The notes below the pieces were generated by a model, which was not told the DNA's origin, did no database searches, and saw only the letters and a program-made list of their open reading frames with translations. This document shows, piece by piece, positions 53,686-62,837 of a stretch of 64,000 nucleotides of DNA (position 1 is its first letter; every line of letters starts with the position of its first letter). The DNA is taken from assembly GCF_002795245.1 (NCBI RefSeq), contig NZ_PGVG01000011.1:124001-188000 (forward strand), read 5' to 3'. A program made the position numbers and the translations under genes. The stretch is from Bradyrhizobium forestalis. GTDB lineage: Bacteria; Pseudomonadota; Alphaproteobacteria; Rhizobiales; Xanthobacteraceae.

Positions 53686-54927
53686 TTAGGTTGCGTGGCC
53701 GAGCTCGCTGCAGCTACGCAGCATGTCGTCGGAGCCGGCGTCGTTGGCCAGGATCGCAAACAGATCGTTCTCGCCAGCCATGGCCGACTTCTTCTTGGAC
53801 TCCAGCACCAGCACCGACTGCACCGACTGGTGGTCGCATTTGCGGTAATGCTGCGGGCCCTTGGTCAAATCGTACTGCAGCTTCTCCAGCGCGTCGACGA
53901 CCTTGTCGGTGTCGGTGCCGCCGGCGGCCTGCATGGCGGCCAGCAACGATCCGACGCCGGAATATCCGTAGGCGCCATAATCGGTCGGGATCGCGCCGCC
54001 ATTGGCGGCCTTGAACGCCGTGTTGAAGCTGGATGCCGACTTGCTCTGCGTCTCCAGGCCCCAGTAATAGTTTGCGCCGCCGACCACGCCCTCGAACACG
54101 TCAGGACCGACGGCGAGGCGCTGGTTGTGCAGGATAACGGGCACGACGATCTTCATCTGCTGCTTGACGCCGAAATCCACCGCCTGCTTGATCGCATTGG
54201 CCTGGTCACGGCCGAAGTTGGAGATGCAGAGCACATCCGGCCGCATTGACATCAGGCGTGGCATGAAAGTGGAATAATCCGCCGCGCCGAACGGATGCAG
54301 GATCTCGCCGACATTGTCGGCACCTATCGCCGCCTGTGCCCGCTTGAAGCCGCGCAGCATCTCGTGGCCATAGGCATAGTCGGCGACGAGATGGGCGACC
54401 TTCATGCCCTTCTTCAGGGTCTGCCGGGCCACGGCTGATGTCGTCATGTGCGGGTTCAGCGCCTCGTGGAACGTGTATTTGCTGAAGTCCTTGGCCTCGT
54501 TGATGGTGTCGGACTGGCTGATCGAGACGTAGATCACGCCGCGGGCACGGGTGACCTCGTTGACCGCGAGCTGCACGGCACTGGAGAGCGCGCCGACCAC
54601 GGCATGCACCTTGTCCTTCTCGATCAGCTCCAGCGTACGCGTCGCGGCCTCGCCGGCATTGAGCTTGTCGTCGCGCACCAGCAGCTCGACCTTGCGGCCG
54701 GCAATGCCACCCTTGTCGTTGACGAGTTTTACGGCAAGCTCAGCGCATTTGACCTGGTCGCGCGCCTCGGCTGCGAACGGGCCGGTGAGCGGCGTCGGGA
54801 AACCGATGCGGATCGTCTCGTCGGCGGCGCGGCCGAGGCGCGGCATGGCGAGCAGGGCCGCGCTGGCCGACAGGCCGGCAAGCGCGGTGCGGCGGGTTAT
54901 CTTCGGGGTCGAACCGGATCTGGGCAT
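53686..54927 (-). CDS. Branched-chain-type ABC transporter binding protein
   Basis: The 413-residue protein has a Tat-like signal (TRRTALAGLSASAALLAMPRL) and the type I binding fold: IRIGFPTPLTGPFAAEARDQ, NDKGGIAGRKVELLVRDDKLNAGEAATR split over residues about 65-95, VGALSSAVQLAVNEV. GGAGGA precedes the ATG. Gene order (hydroxylase, binding protein, two permeases, two ATPases) suggests that the ligand is also the substrate or product of the hydroxylase. The ligand type is unknown; aromatic compounds are common for this group. Confidence 0.9.
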   Translation of the reverse strand: MPRSGSTPKITRRTALAGLSASAALLAMPRLGRAADETIRIGFPTPLTGPFAAEARDQVKCAELAVKLVNDKGGIAGRKVELLVRDDKLNAGEAATRTLELIEKDKVHAVVGALSSAVQLAVNEVTRARGVIYVSISQSDTINEAKDFSKYTFHEALNPHMTTSAVARQTLKKGMKVAHLVADYAYGHEMLRGFKRAQAAIGADNVGEILHPFGAADYSTFMPRLMSMRPDVLCISNFGRDQANAIKQAVDFGVKQQMKIVVPVILHNQRLAVGPDVFEGVVGGANYYWGLETQSKSASSFNTAFKAANGGAIPTDYGAYGYSGVGSLLAAMQAAGGTDTDKVVDALEKLQYDLTKGPQHYRKCDHQSVQSVLVLESKKKSAMAGENDLFAILANDAGSDDMLRSCSELGHAT

Positions 54928-54950
54928 GATTTCCTCCAACTGTCTTTTTT

Positions 54951-57326
54951 CTAGAAACGCTTCAGGGCTTTCAGGACTTTTGCAGGCGTGATTGGGATTG
55001 AATTGATCGTCGCACCTAACGGCGCGAGCGCATCGTTGACGGCGTTGAGCACGCAGGCGGACGCCGCCGCTGTGCCGGCCTCGCCAACGCCCTTGGCGCC
55101 GAGTTCGGTGTCGGCGGTCGGCGTCTCGACATGGGCGATGACGATGTCGGGCATCTCCATCGGCATCGGGACGAGGTAGTCGGCGAGCGAGCCGTTCATG
55201 AGCTGGCCTGTCTCGCTGTAGCGGCATTCCTCGAACAGCGCCGCGCCCAGCCCTTGCACGATACCGCCGCGCAGCTGCTCGTCCACGAGCATCGGATTGA
55301 TGACCCGGCCGCAATCCTCGACGATGAAATGCTTCAGGAGCTTGATGAGGCCCGTATCGACATCGACCTCCAGCGAGCAGCCCTGGATGCCGTTGGTGAA
55401 GGCGAAGGGATAACCCTGCGGCGCGAAGTGGTGACTCACGGTGAGCTGCGCCTGGGTGCCCGGCGGCAACGTATCGGAGCGGAAATAGGCGATGCGCGCG
55501 ATCTCCGCGATCGGCATACGCTGGTTCCGCGTGCCTGCATCGACCACGTCGCCATCGATGATGTCGAGCGCCGACGGCTGCTCCTGAAGAATCAGCGCGG
55601 CGATCTCCAGGATGTTGCGCTTGAGCGCGCGCGTCGCCTGAAGCGCGGTCTCGCCACCGATGCCGGCACCGCGGCAAGCCCAGGTGGCGCCGCCATGCGG
55701 CGTCACCTCGGTATCCCCAGTGATGACCTTGACGTGCTCCTGCGCAAGGCCGAGCTGATCGGCCACGATCTGGCTGATGATCGCCTCGGTCCCCTGCCCC
55801 TGCTCGGTGACCGAGATCAAGCAACGCACCTCGCCCGACGGCGTCAGGCTGACGATCGCCCCGTCCTGCGAGGAAATACGCGCGCCGCCGACGCCATAGA
55901 AGGCGGGACTCGGATTGGTGATCTCGACAAAGGTGGCAATGCCGATGCCGCGGTAGACGCCGCGTTTGCGCAAATCCACCTGCTCGGCACGCAAGCCCTC
56001 ATAGTTCATCAGCTCATGCAGGCGATTCAGGCAGGCCTGATGCGACAGCGCCTCGAAGCGGTAGCCGGTCGGCGAGGTCTGCGGATAGGCGTCGTCCGCG
56101 ATCACATTCTGCGCGCGGATGGCGAAGGGATCGAGGCCGAGCTTGCTCGCTGCCATGTCGACCAGCCGTTCGGTGACGGCGCAGGCGATGGGATGGCCGA
56201 CGGCACGATATTGGCTGGTCTGCACCTTGTTCTGGAAGATTACTTCCAGCGTGGCACGGTAATTCCTAAAGCGATAGGGCGCGCCGATCAGGCGGATCAC
56301 CTGATTGCCCTCGACCACGCTGGTGCGCGGATAGGTCGAGAATGCACCGATCGCGGTCAGGTCCAGCACGTCCATCGCGAGAATCTCGCCCTTGGCGTCG
56401 AGCGCCATGCGGGCGCGGACGCGGTGGTCGCGGGCGTGAATGTCGGAGACAAACGACTCGATGCGGTCGGCGACATACTTCACGGGGCGGCCGAGCAGGA
56501 TCGAGAGGCCGACCACCGCCATGTCCTCGTGATAGACATGCAGCTTCATTCCGAAAGAGCCGCCGATGTCGGTCGCAATCACGCGAACACGGGCTTCCGG
56601 GATGCCATAGTGCCGCGAATAGAGGTCCTGGAACTGGTAGGGCGTCTGGGTGCCATGATGCACGGTGAGCATGCCGGCGGCGGGATCGTAGTCGGCGACG
56701 ATGGCACGAGGCTCCAGCGTCACCGCGGTATGGCGGCCGAAGGAGAATTCCTCCTCCACCACATGAGCTGCATGCGCGAAGGCGTCATCGACGGTACCGT
56801 TGTCGAGCTGGCTGCGGAAGCACACATTGCTCGCGCTGCCGGGATTGACCGGCGGGCTGCCGGCCTCACGTGCGCCGTCGATGTCGACGACAATGGGAAG
56901 GTCCTCGTAATCGACCTCGATCAGCTCCAGCGCATCCTCGGCGATCGCACGATTCTCGGCGACGACGGCGACCACCGCCTGCCCGGCCCAGACCACGCGA
57001 TCCAGCGGCAGCGGCAATTGCGGCGCGGAGGTCATGCCCTTGAAATGATCGAGGGTCCCGGTCCAGGGCGTGCAGATTTTTGCGAGATCAGCGCCCGTCG
57101 CGACGAGATGCACGCCCTCCAGCGCGCGCGCCTCGTCGGTATTGATCGAGAGGATCTTCGCGTGGGCATGCGGACTGCGCAGGAACGCAGCATGGAGCAT
57201 GCGCGGCAGACGGAGGTCGCTGACATAGCGCCCGCGCCCCGCGAGCAGGCGCTTGGCATTCGGCCGCGGCACGGAACGGCCGATATAGGAATTCGGACGA
57301 TCGAGCGAGGTCAGCGGCGCGCTCAT
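54951..57326 (-). CDS. Molybdenum hydroxylase large subunit (CoxL family, not CO dehydrogenase)
   Basis: The 791-residue protein has the xanthine-dehydrogenase-family large-subunit pattern: GRGRYVSDLRLPRMLHAAFLRS opening (residues about 30-51), GGSFGMKLHVYHED (about 255-268), and catalytic Glu in GVGEAGTAAAS. The place where true aerobic CO dehydrogenase has the AYRCSFR loop reads QYRAVGH (372-378), so CO oxidation is unlikely. The substrate is probably an aldehyde, purine or aromatic heterocycle. No signal peptide is present, so it is cytoplasmic. GGAGG precedes the ATG, which overlaps the small-subunit stop. Confidence 0.9.
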   Translation of the reverse strand: MSAPLTSLDRPNSYIGRSVPRPNAKRLLAGRGRYVSDLRLPRMLHAAFLRSPHAHAKILSINTDEARALEGVHLVATGADLAKICTPWTGTLDHFKGMTSAPQLPLPLDRVVWAGQAVVAVVAENRAIAEDALELIEVDYEDLPIVVDIDGAREAGSPPVNPGSASNVCFRSQLDNGTVDDAFAHAAHVVEEEFSFGRHTAVTLEPRAIVADYDPAAGMLTVHHGTQTPYQFQDLYSRHYGIPEARVRVIATDIGGSFGMKLHVYHEDMAVVGLSILLGRPVKYVADRIESFVSDIHARDHRVRARMALDAKGEILAMDVLDLTAIGAFSTYPRTSVVEGNQVIRLIGAPYRFRNYRATLEVIFQNKVQTSQYRAVGHPIACAVTERLVDMAASKLGLDPFAIRAQNVIADDAYPQTSPTGYRFEALSHQACLNRLHELMNYEGLRAEQVDLRKRGVYRGIGIATFVEITNPSPAFYGVGGARISSQDGAIVSLTPSGEVRCLISVTEQGQGTEAIISQIVADQLGLAQEHVKVITGDTEVTPHGGATWACRGAGIGGETALQATRALKRNILEIAALILQEQPSALDIIDGDVVDAGTRNQRMPIAEIARIAYFRSDTLPPGTQAQLTVSHHFAPQGYPFAFTNGIQGCSLEVDVDTGLIKLLKHFIVEDCGRVINPMLVDEQLRGGIVQGLGAALFEECRYSETGQLMNGSLADYLVPMPMEMPDIVIAHVETPTADTELGAKGVGEAGTAAASACVLNAVNDALAPLGATINSIPITPAKVLKALKRF

Positions 57327-57844
57327 GTCGTGCCTCCGGCGCTGCGGGCTTTGGCGACAGTGTCGATGGCGTCGACGATGGCTTCATAGCCGGTGCAACG
57401 GCAATAATTACCCGACAGCGCGTCGCGGATCTGCTCGCGGCTCGGCTGCGCCATCTGCGAGAGCAGCTCGTGGGCGTTGATCAGCATGCCCGGCGTACAG
57501 AAGCCGCATTGCAGCGCGTTGCGGCGATGGAATTCGGCCTGCAGGTCGGCGATCGCCCCGTTCTCGGTGAGACCCTCGATCGTATTGATCCTGGCGCCGT
57601 CGGCTTGCACCGCAAGCATCAGGCAGGAGTGCACGGCGCGGCCGTCGATCTGCACCAGGCAGGCGCCGCACGCGCCCATTTCGCAGCCGGCATGCGTACC
57701 GGTCAGCTCCAGCTCGTTGCGCAGACAATCGACCAGCGTCTCGCGCGGTGCGACTTCGCAGGCGACCTTGCGGTCGTTGACGACGAAGCGGACCCGCACG
57801 GTCTCGTCGGCATCTTCCAGGTGTGCTTCGCCAAAGCCGCTCAT
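57323..57844 (-). CDS. Molybdenum hydroxylase (2Fe-2S) subunit (CoxS family)
   Basis: The 173-residue protein has two [2Fe-2S] sites: GCEMGACGACLVQIDGRAVHSC and CGFCTPGMLINAHELL with NYCRCTGYEAIV. It is the standard small subunit. Its start overlaps the stop of the FAD subunit, and its stop overlaps the large-subunit start (ATGA), so the three subunits are translationally coupled. Confidence 0.93.
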   Translation of the reverse strand: MSGFGEAHLEDADETVRVRFVVNDRKVACEVAPRETLVDCLRNELELTGTHAGCEMGACGACLVQIDGRAVHSCLMLAVQADGARINTIEGLTENGAIADLQAEFHRRNALQCGFCTPGMLINAHELLSQMAQPSREQIRDALSGNYCRCTGYEAIVDAIDTVAKARSAGGTT

Positions 57845-58701
57845 GCGCCCTCACCCAGACGTCCGAGCAGGCGGCCAAGCAGCACGCGGGCGAGATGCAG
57901 CCGCATTGCCGGCGGCACCTCGTCGCTCTCGGGCGGGGCGAGATCGCCTTCGAGCGCTCCTTGCGCGGCCGCAATACGCTCGGCATCGAGACGCGCGCCG
58001 ATCAGGGCACGTTCGGCCCCCCTCACCCGGGTCGGCGTATTGCCGACGGAGAAGAACGAGATACGGATGTCGTCGATGTGCTCGCCGGTGAAAGTCCCGA
58101 GCATGCCGCAACCGACCAGCGCATAATCCCCACGCCGCCGCGCCAATTCGTCGAACGCAAAGCGCTGATCAGCCTTGAACAGCGGAACGTAGACCGCGGT
58201 AATCAGCTCGCCGGGCTGCAATGCCGTCTCGAACAGGTCGATGAAGAAATCATCGGCCTTGACCCGTCGGCAGCCGGAGGGCCCGGCGATCTCGATCTCG
58301 GCATCCAGCGCCAGCGTCATCGCCGGAAATTCAGACGCGGGATCGGCGAGCGCGACGCTGCCGCCGAACGTGCCGCGGTTGCGGATGGCCGGATGCGCGA
58401 CGAACGGCGCCGCCGCATGCAGCAGCGGTGCGAACTCGGCGATCAACGGCTCGCTCAGCATCTCGCAGTGGCGCGTCAGCGCACCGATGCGCAAATAGCC
58501 GCCTTCGCGCCCGACGCCGCGCAGCTCGCCAATGTGGGTGATGTCGATTAGTAGCCGCGGCGCCTGTAGCCGCAGCGACAGCGCCGGCACGAGGCTCTGG
58601 CCGCCGGCGATGAAACGCGCGTCGTCCCCGGCGCGCGCGTGAGCGTCCAGCGCCTGGTCGATCGTTGCAGCACGAAAATAGCTGAAAGCCTTCGCCTTCA
58701 C
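57841..58701 (-). CDS. Molybdenum hydroxylase FAD subunit (CoxM family)
   Basis: The 286-residue protein has the FAD-binding motifs AGGQSLVPAL and the TFGGSVALADPASE loop. A GTG at 58701 follows GAGGAAA and gives the usual N-terminus (KAKAFSYFRAATIDQAL); an ATG 57 bases upstream is less likely. It is the first gene of the operon that runs to livF. Its promoter region carries two palindromes (58752 and 58806) that probably bind the divergent TetR protein. Confidence 0.92.
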   Translation of the reverse strand: MKAKAFSYFRAATIDQALDAHARAGDDARFIAGGQSLVPALSLRLQAPRLLIDITHIGELRGVGREGGYLRIGALTRHCEMLSEPLIAEFAPLLHAAAPFVAHPAIRNRGTFGGSVALADPASEFPAMTLALDAEIEIAGPSGCRRVKADDFFIDLFETALQPGELITAVYVPLFKADQRFAFDELARRRGDYALVGCGMLGTFTGEHIDDIRISFFSVGNTPTRVRGAERALIGARLDAERIAAAQGALEGDLAPPESDEVPPAMRLHLARVLLGRLLGRLGEGA

Positions 58702-58751
58702 TGCCGTTTCCTCGAGATCCCATCGGCTCACCAGCCGGGATGCCAGATTTG

Positions 58752-58819
58752 TAACCATCTGGTCTCAAAACCCTGACACGCCGCCGGGAAGCGGTCAACA
58801 GGAAATGACCATTTGGTCA
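58752..58819. promoter_or_regulatory. Two candidate TetR operators
   Basis: TGACCATTTGGTCA (58806-58819) is a perfect palindrome. TAACCATCTGGTCT (58752-58765) is a near copy with the same ACCATnTGGT core. They lie 54 bp apart (about five helix turns) between the hydroxylase operon and the divergent TetR gene. Confidence 0.65.
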
Positions 58820-58870
58820 CAAATGCGCCTTGGGCTATGAAGGCTATGAGGCGTGCGATTCAGCGACGAA

Positions 58871-59578
58871 ATGGCCCGAAAAGCGCAGAGAACGGCGAAA
58901 CGACCGGTCCGCAAGCGGACCGAGACAGGCAGCAAGTCTGCGCCAAAGCGCCGCAACATGCGCGCGGCGGATCGAGAGCGCGCGATCGTGGACGAGGCGA
59001 TCCGTTTCTTTGCGGAGCGCGGCTTCGAAGGCCAGACCCGCGAGCTCGCCAAGCGCATGGGCATCACGCATTCGGCGATCTACCGCCACTTCCCCAGCAA
59101 GGAGGCGCTGATCGAGCGGGTCTACCAGGAGGTTTATCTCAGCCGCTGGTCGCCCGATTGGGGACCGATGATCCGCGACCGGGCCCTGCCGCTGGAGGTG
59201 CGGCTCACCCGCTTCTATCTCGACTATGTCGAACGCGTGTTCGAGTACAATTGGGTGCGGATCTTCGTCTTCTCCGGCATGAAGTCGTTCGGCATCACCA
59301 GCCGCTATCTCGATATCGTCCGCCGCGAGATCATCGAGCCGGCAGCTGCCGAGCTGCGCCATGAGCTGAAGTTGCCCGACGCAAAAGCTCACGCATTGAG
59401 TGAACGCGAGACCGAGCTGTTCTGGGGCCTGCACGGCCGAATCTTCTATCTCGCGATCCGCAAGTTCATCTACGCGACGCCGATTCCGCCCGATCTCGAC
59501 GCCATCGTCCGCGACGCCGTCCAGACTTTCATGGACGGCGCCAAGACGACGATGCCGAAGCTGCTAGTGCGCAGCTAG
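58871..59578 (+). CDS. TetR-family transcriptional regulator
   Basis: The protein has about 235 residues with a basic N-terminal tail (KAQRTAKRPVRKRTETGSK) and a TetR helix-turn-helix at about residues 34-80 (AIRFFAERGFEGQTRELAKRMG, then HSAIYRHFPSKEALIERV). The larger C-terminal part would bind a ligand. It is divergent from the hydroxylase/Liv operon and is the probable repressor binding TGACCATTTGGTCA. The start is uncertain: a GTG at 58853 is also in frame. Confidence 0.88.
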   Translation: MARKAQRTAKRPVRKRTETGSKSAPKRRNMRAADRERAIVDEAIRFFAERGFEGQTRELAKRMGITHSAIYRHFPSKEALIERVYQEVYLSRWSPDWGPMIRDRALPLEVRLTRFYLDYVERVFEYNWVRIFVFSGMKSFGITSRYLDIVRREIIEPAAAELRHELKLPDAKAHALSERETELFWGLHGRIFYLAIRKFIYATPIPPDLDAIVRDAVQTFMDGAKTTMPKLLVRS

Positions 59579-61249
59579 CTACTTCGAAAGGCTCGGCAGA
59601 TCGAGGCCCTTGTCGCGGGCGCAATCGATCGCGATGTCGTAGCCTGCATCGGCGTGGCGCATGACGCCGCTGGCGGGATCGTTCCACAGCACGCGCTCGA
59701 TCCGCTTCGCGGCCTCAGGCGTGCCGTCGGCGACGATCACCATGCCGGCGTGCTGCGAATAGCCGATGCCGACGCCGCCGCCATGATGCAGCGATACCCA
59801 GGTCGCGCCGCTGGCGCAATTGAGCAGCGCGTTGAGCAGCGGCCAGTCGGACACCGCATCCGATCCATCTTTCATAGCCTCAGTCTCGCGGTTGGGGCTC
59901 GCCACCGAGCCGCTGTCGAGATGATCGCGGCCGATCACGATCGGCGCTTTCAGCTCGCCCCGCGCCACCATCTCGTTGAAGGCAAGGCCGAGGCGATGGC
60001 GGTCGCCGAGGCCGACCCAGCAGATTCGCGCCGGCAGGCCCTGGAACTTGATGCGCGCCTTGGCCATGTCGAGCCAATTGTGCAGATGCCTGTCGTCAGG
60101 CATCAGCTCCTTCACTTTGGCGTCCGTCCTGAAGATGTCCTCGGGATCGCCCGAGAGCGCGGCCCAGCGGAACGGCCCGACGCCGCGGCAGAACAAGGGA
60201 CGGATATAGGCGGGCACGAAGCCGGGGAAATCGAACGCGTTCTTCAGGCCCATGTCCTGCGCCATCTGGCGGATGTTGTTGCCGTAGTCGAGCGTCGGGA
60301 TGCCCTGCGCATGGAAATCCAGCATCGCCTGGACGTGCTCGACCATCGACGTCTTCGACGCGCGCTCGACTGCCTTCGGATCGGACGCGCGCTTGGCTTC
60401 CCATTCCGCCAGCGTCCAGCCCTTCGGCAAATAGCCGTTGATCGGATCATGCGCGCTGGTCTGGTCGGTGACGATGTCGGGCTTCACGCCGCGACGCACC
60501 AGCTCCGGGAAAATCTCCGCGGCATTGCCGAGCAAGCCGACCGAGACGGCCTTCTTGGTCTTCGTGGCTTCATCCATGATCGCGAGGGCTTCGTCGAGCG
60601 TCGCCGCCTGTCGATCGAGGTAGCCAGTACGCAGCCGCATCTCGATGCGGCTCGGCTGGCATTCGACCGCGAGCATCGAGGCACCGGCCATGGTCGCGGC
60701 GAGCGGCTGCGCGCCGCCCATGCCACCGAGGCCTGCGGTCAATATCCATTTGCCAGCGAGGCTGCCACCGTAATGACGTCGCCCGACCTCGACGAAGGTC
60801 TCGTAGGTGCCCTGCACGATGCCCTGGCTGCCGATATAGATCCAGGAGCCCGCCGTCATCTGGCCGTACATCATCAGGCCCTTCCGGTCGAGCTCGTTGA
60901 AATGGTCGAGCGTCGCCCAATGCGGCACGATGTTGGAATTCGCGATCAGCACACGTGGCGCGTCCGCATGGGTCCGGAACACGCCAACCGGCTTGCCAGA
61001 CTGCACCAGCAGCGTCTGGTCGCCGTCGAGCTTGCGCAAGGCCGCAACGATACGGTCAAAGCTCTCCCAGTCACGCGCGGCGCGGCCGATGCCGCCATAG
61101 ACCACGAGTTCGCTTGGGCGCTCCGCCACGTCCGGATCGAGATTATTCATCAGCATGCGCAAAGGCGCTTCCGTCAGCCAGCTCTTGGCGCTGATGTCGC
61201 TGCCGCGCGGGGCGCGAATGGTGCGGTCGTTGTCCAGTCGGCGGTTCAT
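59579..61249 (-). CDS. hutU: Urocanate hydratase
   Basis: The 556-residue enzyme converts urocanate to imidazolonepropionate in histidine breakdown, using tightly bound NAD. Motifs seen are [44 protein letters not shown], and [10 protein letters not shown] with the active-site Cys region. Length is normal. GAGG precedes the ATG. It is the last gene of hutI-hutH-hutU, 13 bases after hutH. Confidence 0.97.
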   Translation of the reverse strand: MNRRLDNDRTIRAPRGSDISAKSWLTEAPLRMLMNNLDPDVAERPSELVVYGGIGRAARDWESFDRIVAALRKLDGDQTLLVQSGKPVGVFRTHADAPRVLIANSNIVPHWATLDHFNELDRKGLMMYGQMTAGSWIYIGSQGIVQGTYETFVEVGRRHYGGSLAGKWILTAGLGGMGGAQPLAATMAGASMLAVECQPSRIEMRLRTGYLDRQAATLDEALAIMDEATKTKKAVSVGLLGNAAEIFPELVRRGVKPDIVTDQTSAHDPINGYLPKGWTLAEWEAKRASDPKAVERASKTSMVEHVQAMLDFHAQGIPTLDYGNNIRQMAQDMGLKNAFDFPGFVPAYIRPLFCRGVGPFRWAALSGDPEDIFRTDAKVKELMPDDRHLHNWLDMAKARIKFQGLPARICWVGLGDRHRLGLAFNEMVARGELKAPIVIGRDHLDSGSVASPNRETEAMKDGSDAVSDWPLLNALLNCASGATWVSLHHGGGVGIGYSQHAGMVIVADGTPEAAKRIERVLWNDPASGVMRHADAGYDIAIDCARDKGLDLPSLSK

Positions 61250-61262
61250 GCGGAAGACCTCT

Positions 61263-62837
61263 TCAGTCAAGTCTCGTTTCATCAAGTCTTGGAAACGGAT
61301 CAGTTGGAAGCGCCGTGAGCGCGATGGTCGGCAGCAGGTCCGCTTCGACCAGCGCAGCGGCCTTGGCGAGATCGCCCGCCATGTAGCGGTCAGCGCCAAG
61401 CGCGGGCACCTGCTCGCGCAGCTCCGAAATGACGGCAACGAGCGGCGCGCTGGTCGCATGCGGCGCGCGCAGCGTGATGCCTTGCGCTGCGACCAGAAGC
61501 TCGATGCCGAGGATGGCGGCGAGATTGTCGGCCATATCAGAGAGGCGCCGCGCGGCATGCGCGGCCATCGAGACATGGTCTTCCTGGTTGGCGCTGGTCG
61601 GCGTCGAATCGATCGAGCAGGCAGCTGCGCGCTGCTTGTTCTCGGCATAGAGCGCGGCGGCCGTCACCTCGGCGATCATGAAGCCGGAGTTGATGCCGGG
61701 ATCGGGGGTGAGGAACGGCGGCAGGCCGAAATTCAGCGCGGGATCGACCAGCGTCGCGATGCGCCGCTCGCTGATCGCGCCGATTTCCGACAGCGCCAGC
61801 GCGATCGCGTCAGCGGCAAAGGCCACCGGCTCGGCGTGGAAATTGCCACCGGAGACGATCTCGCCGGTCTCGACCAGCACCAGCGGATTGTCAGTGACGG
61901 CGTTGGCCTCGACGATCAGCATGCGCGCCGCCTGCATGATAAGATCGAGCGCTGCGCCCGCGACCTGCGGCTGGCAGCGCAGGCAATAGGGATCCTGCAC
62001 GCGCTCGTCGCCTTCGAGGTGGGACAGGCGGATGTCGCTGCCGTCGAGCAAGGCCATGAGTGTTGCAGCCGCCGCGATCTGTCCGGCATGGCCGCGCAGC
62101 GTCTGAATTTCGGGACGGAACGGCGCCGTCGAGGCCATCGCCGCGTCGACCGATAGCGCGCCGGTCACGAGTGCGGCGCGGGCGAGGCGATATGCACGCA
62201 GCACACCTGATATGGCGTAGGCGGTCGAGAACTGAGTGCCGTTGATCAGCGCAAGGCCTTCCTTGGGCCCGAGCGTCAGCGGCGTGAGGCCGGCGGCCTT
62301 GAGGGCCTCGGCGCCGGATACGGTTTTCCCGTCAACGATCGCCTGCCCCTCGCCGATCATCACCGCCGTCATGTGCGCGAGCGGCGCCAGATCACCGGAG
62401 GCGCCGACCGAGCCTTGCTGCGGCACCAGCGGATAGACACCCCGCGCCAGCATGTCCTGCAACTGCTCGATCACCTCGCGGCGTACGCCGGAGGCGCCAC
62501 GCCCGAGCGAGATGATCTTCAGCGCCATCATCAGGCGGATGATCGACTCGGGCGTCGCCGGGCCGACGCCGCAGCAATGCGAGACGATGAGGTTGCGCTG
62601 GAGCAGCGCGGTCTGGTCCGGCGGGATGCGCTTCGACGCCAGCTTTCCGAAGCCAGTGTTGATGCCGTAGACCGGCGCGTCAGCCTGTGCCGCCTTCGTG
62701 ACAATCTCCGCCGCCGCTTCCACGCGCGGCCAGAACGACGGATCGAGCACGACGGGCGCACCATCGAGCACGCACGAGAGATCATCGAGACTGACCGTCC
62801 CCGGTTTGACGACGATCGAGGTGTCCTGCTCCGTCAC
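61263..62837 (-). CDS. hutH: Histidine ammonia-lyase
   Basis: The 524-residue enzyme removes ammonia from histidine to give urocanate. Ala146-Ser147-Gly148 ([12 protein letters not shown]) form the self-made MIO cofactor. [11 protein letters not shown] near residue 57 is also diagnostic. It starts with GTG after GGAGGGG, overlapping the hutI stop (GTGA). A longer ATG start would run through hutI and is rejected. Confidence 0.96.
   Translation of the reverse strand: MTEQDTSIVVKPGTVSLDDLSCVLDGAPVVLDPSFWPRVEAAAEIVTKAAQADAPVYGINTGFGKLASKRIPPDQTALLQRNLIVSHCCGVGPATPESIIRLMMALKIISLGRGASGVRREVIEQLQDMLARGVYPLVPQQGSVGASGDLAPLAHMTAVMIGEGQAIVDGKTVSGAEALKAAGLTPLTLGPKEGLALINGTQFSTAYAISGVLRAYRLARAALVTGALSVDAAMASTAPFRPEIQTLRGHAGQIAAAATLMALLDGSDIRLSHLEGDERVQDPYCLRCQPQVAGAALDLIMQAARMLIVEANAVTDNPLVLVETGEIVSGGNFHAEPVAFAADAIALALSEIGAISERRIATLVDPALNFGLPPFLTPDPGINSGFMIAEVTAAALYAENKQRAAACSIDSTPTSANQEDHVSMAAHAARRLSDMADNLAAILGIELLVAAQGITLRAPHATSAPLVAVISELREQVPALGADRYMAGDLAKAAALVEADLLPTIALTALPTDPFPRLDETRLD

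Noticed and set aside
55131..57389. 752-codon open frame opposite the hydroxylase large subunit
   Set aside because: No recognisable domain and the pattern of an antisense frame in a high-GC gene; the minus strand has a complete known enzyme.
54951..58701. Aerobic carbon monoxide dehydrogenase
   Set aside because: Subunits match the family, but the large subunit has QYRAVGH where CO dehydrogenase has the AYRCSFR loop.
59654..61318. 554-codon open frame opposite hutU
   Set aside because: Low-complexity product without family; hutU on the other strand is certain.
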